This document shows positions 24,111-35,500 of a stretch of 64,000 nucleotides of DNA, piece by piece. The stretch is from Siphonodentalium dalli. Its lineage: Eukaryota > Mollusca > Scaphopoda > Gadilida > Siphonodentaliidae. Under the pieces are notes generated by a model. That model did not search any database, was not told the DNA's origin, and was given only the letters and a program-made list of their open reading frames with translations. The stretch is taken from contig CP136065.1 in assembly GCA_032622095.1 (NCBI GenBank), positions 65,833,031 to 65,897,030 on the forward strand, given 5' to 3'. A program made the position numbers and the translations under genes. Numbering within the stretch: the first letter of the stretch is position 1; every line of letters begins with the position of its first letter.

Positions 24111-24420
24111 CAGTAATGCCCTAAATAATCGACCCCTTAACCACAGCAGAATTATGGGTAATTTTTCAGGATTTAGTCGGAAATATGGCTTGTTCCATTC
24201 ATCGGAAAGCTCTCAATAAGATCTTTCCGATGAATGGCAACAAGCCATATGGCATATGGCAACAAGCCATATAACAAGAAATATGGCTTGTTCCATTCAT
24301 CGGAAAGCTCTCAATAAGAGCTTTCTGATGAATGGCAACAAGCCATATTTTCGACTAAATCCTGAAAAATTACCCATAATTCTGCTGTGGTTAAGGGGTC
24401 GATTATTTAGGGCATTACTG
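24111..24420. mobile_element. Tc1-like foldback MITE, copy 5, probably in CAPN15 3' UTR
   Basis: Same family, 310 bp because the central palindrome is duplicated, with two GGCTTGTTCCATTCATCGGA segments at 24188 and 24287. TA flanks both ends. It begins 145 bases after the CAPN15 stop codon on the transcribed strand; if transcription extends through it, the RNA would contain a hairpin of roughly 100 paired bases. Confidence 0.85.
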
Positions 24421-24564
24421 TAGCTCTCCAACAATATTTATACTAATTTTGTTCAATCTCAGACATCATTCAATTGGTCATATCCCTTTGAACATTCCTT
24501 CCAATCATAATCCATGGCAATACATATCACACTTCAGCACAATCACAAATCAACAGTCGGTGAA

Positions 24565-24745
24565 TTAGATCGGTCTTTGTCCATGTAATCCTTGTGTTTC
24601 TGGTATCAGTACTGGTTCATTGGTTATCTTTGTTTGAAACATGAAGCCGATGAAGTCGTTTGAATACTCTATCTTGTACTTTAATTTCCGTGAGACATGA
24701 TATGGTGCAGACCGTTCCAGATGTGTCAACACCATGATCACTTGG
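24565..24745 (-). CDS. CAPN15: CAPN15 coding exon 12: C-terminus and stop
   Basis: The acceptor is cttgcag. The first C completes Ser911, then [20 protein letters not shown] runs to the tail [12 protein letters not shown] and a TAA stop at 24565-24567. The tail closely resembles the last residues of vertebrate CAPN15, which confirms this is the true last exon even though it lies 2.9 kb from exon 11. I did not see an obvious AATAAA in the next few hundred bases; a foldback MITE (24111-24420) begins 145 bases after the stop and may be in the 3' untranslated region. Confidence 0.93.
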
Positions 24746-27700
24746 CTGCAAGATATATAAAAATATTGTCATGCCAAATACATACAAATACTCAGGCACC
24801 TCCCTCATCAATGAAAGTTTATTTTAAAAACCTTGTCAAAATTGATCAATATTATCTGTTAGAAATATTGCATCTTGATCAATGAAAATGAATTTTTTTT
24901 GGTTTCTAGAGTATGTTTTCCATACTTTGAGAACAAAATTAAAATAAACAACCTCCCTCCCTCATCTCATGATATCTAATAAACAACCTCCCTCCCTCAT
25001 CTCGTGAGAACTAATAAACAACCTCCCTCCCTCATCTCGCGAGAACTAATAAACAACCTCCCTTCCTCACCTCGTGAGATCTAATAAACAACCTCCCTCC
25101 CTCCCTCACCTTGTGATAACTAATAAACAACCTCCCTCCCTCATCTTGTGAGATCTAATAAACAACCTCCCTCCCTCCCTCACCTCGTGAGATCTAATAA
25201 ACAACCTCCCTCCCTCATCTTGTGAGATCTAATTGCCTGAGAGAACAGGTATTTCATTTTAATGGCCTTAAGATAACCCCTTTTCATAATAGTATAAATT
25301 AAAATATGCGGTGCCATCAATTCAAGTTGGAAACGGTGCCCAATATAAAATGTTTCAAAAGACACAACCTCTGTAAAATAGTATACACCTATTGACTGCC
25401 ATGGGTGGTCAATACTCCTCTTTGCTGTTCAGAAGACACCATCAAGTGAAAAGAGCTCTCGGTATACCATCCCAAGGCAATCAATAAGGTGTTTGTTTTA
25501 TTTTATACTAGTAGGGGAACCCGGCGTTACTCGGGTGAAAAATGCATAATATATCAGTGGCCCTTCAAGTCATTTAAAATAATTATTAGTCATCTGGGGT
25601 AAACAGCACATATTGCATGGCTCTCCGGATAACGTTAGTTCATCTATCTTTTTATTGCTAATTATTAGTGCTTCTTTAACTCATTTGAGGTCAACAGAAC
25701 TTATCTTGTGACATTCCCCATGTCATTTTACTTTTGTGCACCAATTTTTTAGTCCCCATTTAAGTCTGAGGTTAAAGACACCTATCCCATGACATGCCGT
25801 AATTTCCTACATATCTTCTATGCTGATAAGGAATGATCTTTATTGCCCCTTTAACCCTTTACCCAACAAACCGGCCAAAACCGGCCAAATAAAGCTTCAA
25901 CAGCCTAAAATATCTTCGGTCTGTCTCAAATGAACCATACAAATATGGGTATCATTGGAACCGGCTCCTTGACCACATTGTGATAGTTACAGTTATGCCC
26001 TGTGCCAATGCATTCTCTTATATATGCGAGTCGACCATAGGTCGCCTCGCATATATAAGAGAATGCATTGGCCTAAAAAAAATCTTTTTTTAACACTTTT
26101 TACCATTTTTTCTTACATTCTTTAACAATTTTATAATTTTTAATGTGTTAAGCCAATGCATTCTCTTATATATGCGAGGCGACTTATGGTCGACTCGCAT
26201 ATATAAGAGAATGCATTGGCACAGGGCACTTCTTTTGGGTAAAGGGTTAAGTCATCTGAGGTGAACAACATCTATCTCATGACACTCCATGGGTCAATTT
26301 ATCGCCATGTTTCAATATTCACCGAGCAGATTGCAACCATTTTGGGTACATAATTAATTATTTAGATTAATGATTAGTGCCCTTTTTAGACATCTGAGGT
26401 CAACAGGAACTATCTAATAAGTTTCCCTGGGTCAAATTACCCATATGTACAAATTTTCAGCTCTGAGGGTTCAACCGTTTGGTAGCCTCCAGCCAAAAAA
26501 TATATAAAATAATTATTAGTGCCCTTTTAAGACACCTGGAGTGAAAGGGACCTATCTAATAACACACCCTGGGTCAAATTACTCCTATATACAATTTCAG
26601 CTCTGATGGTTCAGCCGTTTGGTCGCCTATAAGCAGACAAACAACTAAACAAAATTGAGTTTTATTATGAAAGATGACATAATATTCGCCTCTCGCCAAC
26701 CAGCAGGCAGGCAGTAGTTCGAATACTGTATATAGCCTGGGTGATAATTCACTTGCCACACTTCCCACCTCATGCCAAATATGATGTCAGCAGTTCGATG
26801 ACTATAGCCCAGGCATAGCTCACTTGCCAGGCAATGGTCAAAACTACTCTCTGACAATTCATCATGCTTCGTCCTATCAAAAGACAGTATGACCATCTGT
26901 GAACTCTACACAATATAGAATAATTCTTGCAATTCCAGCCCAATGCAGTCAATAATTGTATACAATTTATAGTATTCAGTAATAAGCCTTATCACTGGTT
27001 CGCGATTTTCAAGATGGCCGATGGTTCCATATGGTCCGATTCCTAGCATTTTACCCAACCCACCGGTAAAAGGTCAAAGTTAAGAAGTAGCATCCATTTG
27101 TAAACATTCGACAGCTGAGAACGAGTATTTTTTATCAGCATTTTATGGCTTACTTTCATTTATTCTGAGTGCAACTACGTGTTTAAGAATTGATTTGTGG
27201 CCATGTCATCTACAGAGTTAGGATCTGGTGACGATGCAGACATTCAGACGCCCTCTTTTGTCAACTAACTTCCCATAAGACTGTTAAATAGCGAGTACTT
27301 GTGATAAAACAAATAACTCAAAAACATATACGTGATATACTCAATCCATCTACTGCGTGAAACGTACGTATTGTATGTATCCAGGGTGATTGTTAATTAG
27401 TTTTATGAAATTCTTGCACCTGCGATTCGGTAACGAACTGTTGACATTTTATTTTGGGAATTACCAGACTGGAGCCATATGCTAAAAATAGATGCTACTT
27501 CTTAACTTTGACCTCCGGAGACCAAATGGCGGATTCACCGCGAGTTAGTGATCTCACTTATCAGATTGACCTCTGCATATCGATTAATTCTTGCTACTCC
27601 AGCCCAATGCAGACAATAATTGTATGTAATTTATAGTATTCAGTAATCAGATGGACATACTGGGAGCATATAGTACCTGTGAAGTGGTGCGACTGTGTCT

Positions 27701-30700
27701 TTGGTATTGTAGCTCCCCCTGGTGGAGACTAGATTGGAGTTGTCTGTGCAGTCACATTGTAGTTTGACGTACTCATGAGACAGCCTGTTCTCAACAACAA
27801 ATACACCACCAGCCCATCCCCGCATTAGCGAGTACACTGTTACGCCATTAAATATCTGAAAATTAAGACAAGTGTCAATCATCACAGGATAGAGAGGGCT
27901 AGACAAGCAGGTCATGAGTTCGAACTCCGACATCGGATTGATTTTTTTCGCATTGAAGGACAACTGAATGTGCTACTCTGATCGTAACATGATTACGGTG
28001 TGATAATTTGTTCCTCCATATTTATATGAATCAATGAGCACATTATACTGAGCCAGTGTCACAAGGTAAATAGAGTTGCCTCCCTGAGACTTATAAATAA
28101 AAGTTCCAGTGTTAGTGTGCCCAAATCAATTGCATATTTGAATCCTAGTCGCCACTCTATTCCAAGATTTCAGCAATAATTCCAAATTAGTTTTGGATTG
28201 AAAATGATTTCAATGACCTATTGGCGAGCACGCACTGAGTATATTGCTCGTTGATTGGATAAACTGGCATTATTGGTGAATATAGGAAAAGAGTGGCGAC
28301 TAGGATTCATATATGCGATTGATTTATGCAGATTAACATTAGATCTGTCAATACATGAATAAGTTTTGTACAAAATGTAGGTTTTTTACCGATAAATATT
28401 GAGTTTGAAATGGAAATTATATTTTCTCCTGTGATAAAGTGGTTCCCGGGTGCTGGTGCTCTCTGTGACTTTTCTGTTCAGCGTCTGCTTTTCAAAGTTT
28501 TGGAACAGTATATCCTAGAATTTTGTATTATAATTTGAAAATATATAGCTTTTAGTTGATCGCTTGGCATTGGAATTATAAGAATCGGTTCAGAAGTTTG
28601 TGATTATTATGACCATTGGAAGTGAGGAGGATTAGATTCTGTGATCTCCCTTGTAACATTTGATATGCATTTTTTAAAGTGGCGTGTTCATTTTAAATCT
28701 AAATATTTTTTTATTTATATTTTAACTTGTTTTAACGACACGCCCCTGTGAGCCTTACTATCACATTTCCTTGATATAATACCTAACGTACCTCCTCTCT
28801 GCTGCCGATTTCTGATGTCAGCCTGATCATGCTGTCTGCCATAATATGCTTAAACTGTTTGTTGTTGAATGTACTAATCTCGTCCACCATGACTGTTTTA
28901 GAACTATGGAACACCAGTGAATATTTACGTAGCTTCTCTCCGGATTTTATCCCTGAAATACAATTATTTGCAATTAGGTCAGATTAGGTCTCAATTTTTA
29001 CACAAGTCTGTGTCAATCCTTTCTATACTAAAGCATCATTGATGAGTAGTTACTCCATAGGAAATGTTCAGATAATAAGTTTAACCCTTTCTATACTATA
29101 GCATCATTGATGAGTAGTTATCACATAGGAAATGTTCAGATAATAAGTTTAACCCTTTCTATACTAAAGCATCACTGATTAGTAGTTATACCATAGGAAA
29201 TGTTCAGATAATAAGTTTAACCTTTTCTATACTAAATACTCATTGGCCAGTAGTTATCCCACAGGAAATGTTCAGATAATAAGTTTAACCCTTTCTATAC
29301 TAAATACTCATTGGCCAGTAGTTATCCCATAGGAAATGTTCAGATAATAAGTTTAACCCTTTCTATACTAAATACTCATTGGCCAGTAGTTATCCCATAG
29401 GAAATGTTCAGATAATAAGTTTAACCCTTTCTATACTAAAGCATCACTGATTAGTAGTTATACCATAGGAAATGTTCAGATAATAAGTTTAACCTTTTCT
29501 ATACTAAATACTCATTGGCCAGTAGTTATCCCCACAGGAAATGTTCAGATAATAAGTTTAACCCTTTCTATACTAAATACTCATTGGCAAGTAGTTATCC
29601 CATAGGAAATGTTCAGATAATAAGTTTAACCTTTTCTATACTAAATACTCATTGGCCAGTCGTTATCCCATAGGAAATGTTCAGATAATAAGTTTAACCA
29701 TTTCTATACTAAATACTCATTGGCCTGTAGTTATCCCACAGGAAATGTTCAGATAATAAGTTTAACCCTTTCTATACTAAATACTCATTGGCAAGTAGTT
29801 ATCCCATAGGAAATGTTCAGATAATAAGTTTAACCCTTTCTATACTAAATACTCATTGGCCAGTAGTTATCCCATAGGAAATGTTCAGATAATAAGTTTA
29901 ACCCTTTCTATACTAAATACTCATTAGCGAGTAGTTATCCCATAGGAAATGTTCAGATAATAAGTTTAACCCTTTCTATACTAAATACTCATTGGCCAGT
30001 AGTTATCCCATAGGAAATGTTCAGATAATAAGTTTAACCCTTTATATACTAAATACTCATTGGCAAGTAGTTATCCCATAGGAAATGTTCAGATAATAAG
30101 TTTAACCCTTTCTATACTAAATACTCATTGGCCAGTAGTTATCCCATAGGAAATGTTCAGATAATAAGTTTAACCCTTTCTATACTAAATACTCATTGGC
30201 CAGTAGTTATCCCATAGGAAATGTTCAGATAATAAGTTTAACCCTTTCTATACTAAAGCATCACTGATTAGTAGTTATACCATAGGAAATGTTCAGATAA
30301 TAAGTTTAACCTTTTCTATACTAAATACTCATTGGCCAGTAGTTATCCCCACAGGAAATGTTCAGATAATAAGTTTAACCCTTTCTATACTAAATACTCA
30401 TTGGCAAGTAGTTATCCCATAGGAAATGTTCAGATAATAAGTTTAACCCTTTCTATATTAAATACTCATTGGCCAGTAGTTATCCCATAGGAAATGTTCA
30501 GATAATAAGTTTAACCCTTTCTATACTAAATACTCATTGGCCAGTAGTTATCCCATAGGAAATGTTCAGATAATAAGTTTAACCCTTTCTATACTAAATA
30601 CTCATTGGCCAGTAGTTATCCCTTAGGAAATGTTCAGATAATAAGTTTAACCCTTTCTATACTAAATACTCATTGGCCAGTAGTTATCCCTTAGGAAATG

Positions 30701-32478
30701 TTCAGATAATAAGTTTAACCCTTTCTATACTAAATACTCATTGGCCAGTAGTTATCCCTTAGGAAATGTTCAGATAATAAGTTTAACCCTTTCTATACTA
30801 AATACTCATTGGCAAGTAGTTATCCCATAGGAAATGTTCAGATAATAAGTTTAACCCTTTCTATACTAAATACTCATTGGCCAGTAGTTATCCCATAGGA
30901 AATGTTCAGATAATAAGTTTAACCCTTTCTATACTAAATACTCATTGGCCAGTAGTTATCCCATAGGAAATGTTCAGATAATAAGTTTAACCCTTTCTAT
31001 ACTAAATACTCATTGACCAGTAGTTATCCCATAGGAAATGTTCAGATAATAAGTTTAACCCTTTATATACTAAATACTCATTGGCAAGTAGTTATCCCAT
31101 AGGAAATGTTCAGATAATAAGTTTAACCCTTTCTATACTAAATACTCATTGGCCAGTAGTTATCCCATAGGAAATGTTCGGATAATAAGTTTAACCCTTT
31201 CTATACTAAATACTCATTGGCCAGTAGTTATCCCATAGGAAATGTTCAGATAATAAGTTTAACCCTTTCTATACTAAAGCATCACTGATTAGTAGTTATA
31301 CCATAGGAAATGTTCAGATAATAAGTTTAACATTTTCTATACTAAATACTCATTGGCCAGTAGTTATCCCACAGGAAATGTTCAGATAATAAGTTTAACC
31401 CTTTCTATACTAAATACTCATTGGAAAGTAGTTATCCCATAGGAAATGTTCAGATAATAAGTTTAACCCTTTCTATACTAAATACTCATTGGCCAGTAGT
31501 TATCCCATAGGAAATGTTCAGATAATAAGTTTAACCCTTTCTATACTAAATACTCATTGGCCAGTAGTTATCCCATAGGAAATGTTCAGATAATAAGTTT
31601 AACCCTTTCTATACTAAATACTCATTGGCCAGTAGTTATCCCTTAGGAAATGTTCAGATAATAAGTTTAACCCTTTCTATACTAAATACTCATTGGCCAG
31701 TAGTTATCCCTTAGGAAATGTTCAGATAATAAGTTTAACCCTTTCTATACTAAATACTCATTGGTGAGTAGTTATCCCTTAGGAAATGTTCAGATAATAA
31801 GTTTAACCCTTTCTATACTAAATACTCATTGGCGAGTAGTTATCCCATAGGAAATGTTCAGATAATAAGTTTAACCCTTTCTATACTAAATACTCATTAG
31901 CGAGTAGTTATCCCATAGGAAATGTTCAGATAATAAGTTTAACCCTTTCTATACTAAATACTCATTGGCCAGTAGTTATCCCTTAGGAATTTTTCATATA
32001 TTAAGTACAACAAACAACTATAGGTCATTTTTTGAACTTATAATCTAATCATTTCCCAGCAATAAATAGGACTTCATCAGTAATTAGTGTTATCTGTTAT
32101 TTGCTTATTTTTCCTGAAAACCCCTCCTAATGAAGGATACACTATTCCAATGTATACTGTTATAACCAGGTCAGACACATCCTGACGGGGCCTCGGTGGC
32201 TCAATCGGTTAGGGGTACAACTCCAAGCCGTTTCGCCCTCCAGCGCTGGCGATTAGGGTTCAAATCCACATGTTTCCATCGTGGACTTTGTAACTCGAAA
32301 TCGTTATCTGGTGGAGTTACCAGTTACTCGCCGATGGCCGGTGGTTTGCCGCACATGGTTGACGAGTTTATCAGCCATTGAAATCACTGTTAGATTAGTC
32401 GCAAGTGTGCGGATTTCCTCCACCACTAAAACTGGCAATGTCGTGATATGGCCTTAGTGGCTAAAGCGACAATAAACC

Positions 32479-32513
<35 letters not shown>

Positions 32514-35500
32514 GACACATCCTGAATTCCACTAATATAGTGGTATATGACCATAACATATCCAATGTTTCATTTATTTGCATTGGGAATAGAAGATGGC
32601 AGATACCAGTACACAGTCAAATTTTACTCTTAACAATATCGCATCGAATGATCAGTCTTCCAACAAAACTTGTTGTGCAATCTTTTGCGCCAGCTTTGTT
32701 ATTGAATAATATTATTTACTACCAGTAATATATGCCTTTCTGAATGACAATAACAGGATGAGTCAATCGCTTTTTCATCACAACATTTAAACTAATTGAA
32801 TGTTAATTGAGTTGCTTATTGTGTGCTGTCATGATTAATCATTCTCCTGGACAAAATATATGTATGATACCGAATTAGTGCGACACTGATTTTGAATGAT
32901 TTGTGTGAAATATGCTTTTTGGATTATTCCTCTTTTAACAAATTCACAAAACGGTAATGGTCATATCCCACTATAATAGTGGAATTCAGGATGTGCCTGA
33001 TCTGATAACTGAGAAGGAAAATCCATTTAGTATAGAAAGGGTAACATACAGCAATGCCCTAAGTAATCGACCCTTTAACCACAGCAGAATTATGGGTAAC
33101 TTTTCAGGATTTAGTCGGAAATATGGCTTGTCGCCATTCATCGGACGAATGGCAACAAGCCATATTTCCGACTAAATCCTAAAAAAGTTACCCATAATTC
33201 TGCTGTGGTTAAAGGGTCATTACTTAGGGCATTACTGTAGACTCAGATTCATACTGTGACTGAGTCTATTGTATTTCCCACCAACTTTTCACTACCTGGA
33301 AGCGAGCAGGCTTAGCCCAAATTACGTCACATCGCATTAAGTTAATCGCTTCCATTGGACATAATTATCTTGGGGCTACTAATAGTGAGTTCTGATTGGT
33401 GCTTCTGATATAGAATACCATGGTTTAGGAAATAGAAAGTCTATGACAAGTAGTCAGACCCACTATTTATATATGGGTGCGTAGTTAACATAGACTGTAT
33501 TTACACCTAATCCTGCTTCTGCATTTCTCATAGATTTTCAATAGCCATGTTCAAAGTAAAGACAAGAGTCAAATATATAAAACAGACTTTTTTTTTAAAT
33601 TAAACTTGTAGTGAGGCCACACAAAATTTATATCTGTTTCTCTGACACTTCTTTTTCAAAATGGGCATGGACAATTTTTTAATTTTTTTTTTACTCTCAG
33701 ATTAAGGTTTGGTTTATATTCCCACTTGTCTGGACCATAATTTCCAATCAGGCAGGTTTTATTGCTTACTCCCTCAGTTGACTCCCTTATTAAAAATTGT
33801 TTTCATGATTATTAAAGTGTTAATGCAAATTTAATGCTGGTTGTACGACCCGAGTACATATGGTTTAAATAAGCCAATAAGAAAACTTCAGGTCATATTT
33901 TTATGAGGGGTAGTGTCTGGGAAACAGAAAATTAACTTTGTTTGGACTAAATTATCACTATTTGTCATTCATACCTATGTTCCAGTTGTTGAATGTAAGA
34001 CACACAACAATATATTCTCCTTTCTCGAGCATCCCGTGACATCCTATGAATGACTTGACCTGTCGTTGACTATGCATCATTAGTTTGCCGACAGAATTGT
34101 TGGCGGACCGTGAGTATCTAAACACCATTATACTGAGATCCTGAGTTACGCTTGAACTATTCTCAGCACCCCTGCAATAGAAAAAACAAGTTTAGGAAGT
34201 ATCTGTAACTTTTAGTGATTCATAGGCAGGTCACCAGATTTGCATAATTGGGTTCCCAGAGGGTGAATTTAGGTACGCTACCCTGCACATTGGGCTAGTA
34301 TCACTAAATTCACCCTCTGGGAACCTCATTCTGCTTAGGCCTCATCTTCTGTGGAAAATGTCCTTATTATCAAATCTAATTAGTTTCTGTTTCTTCTAAA
34401 GTTAGATTAGTTTCTCTATTTCCCCAAATTGGTAGACGATACAATGCACTATTCTGTCTGCACTTGTAATGTTAAAGTACCCCTCCAATTAAATGTTTTG
34501 GAGTTTGGGATGTTTTCGAGGACAAAATATTGATCGGGTGGGGGATTATATTAACCCTTTCTATACTAAATGGATTCTCCTATGAGTTATAAAAGTATAC
34601 ATTGGAATGGTCTATTATTCATTTGGAGAGTATTCATGCAAAATAAGCAGACGACAGATAATATAAGTCCAGAAAGAGTCCTATTTATTGGTGAAAATGT
34701 TCAGATAATAAATTGAGCAAATGACCTGTGGTTGTTTGTTGAACTCATTATCTGAACATTTCATAAGGAAACTACTCATCAATGAGTATTTATTTATATA
34801 GAGCACTGTATAGAGAGGATTAAAACACATACCTCTGGTTTTCCTGGAACAGTCCTATTTCTATTTCCGTTGTCTCGAATACTGTTAATTTGTGAATTTT
34901 CATCGGGTCAGATGAATTTGATGGGAAAACACTAACTGATCTTGTTTCACTCCAGTTCTTGTGTATCTTACAGATATCAACACTATCAAAATACCTGTAA
35001 AATAGGATAATTATGTATTATTGCAGCATTTTTTTCATATTCATTTTTTTTCTTCTAATGATTTTTATTTTAGCTAATACAAGTCATCGGAGCTATATCC
35101 ATCATTGACAGCCTCTAAATAGAGTGTCTGATATTTGCAAAATGAGGTACCCAGAGGGTGAATTTAGTAATGTTATCTCACATGGTGGGCTAACATCACC
35201 AAATTCACCCTCTGGGAACCTCATTCTGCTTAGACCTCAACTGCTATGGGAGATCTAGAATCAGATTTAATTTCCCCAGTTGAAGTTGGTGATGTTCACC
35301 CATTAGTCACCTCGATTATGCATTTAACTTCTGAAAATTAGGGGATATAGAAAGTGAACAGAAGGGGGGAAAAGTAACTAAAAACAATGTTCATTTGAGA
35401 CTATAGATACTGCCCAAAAGATGAGGACTAAGCAGAATGAGGTGCAGGGTAGCGTCACTAAATTCACCCTTTGGAGACTCATTCTGCAAATGTCAGACAA

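Larger units (their letters stand above)
31989..33046. mobile_element. Body and right end of the satellite-founding MITE, interrupted
   Basis: After the last 68-bp unit the sequence runs through the MITE's internal inverted motif, then the segment ending at TTATAAC (32166). There it is broken by an 838-bp insertion and resumes at ATAACTGAG to the right terminus TTTAGTATAGAAAGGG near 33042. The comparison is with uninterrupted copies at 21195-21440 and 59540-59790, which read through the insertion point. The right TTAA target site is mutated to GTAA. Confidence 0.75.

Noticed and set aside
32186-32290. Genuine tRNA gene
   Set aside because: A and B boxes are present, but no complete cloverleaf could be folded by eye, and the segment is the head of a SINE with a target duplication and AATC tail.
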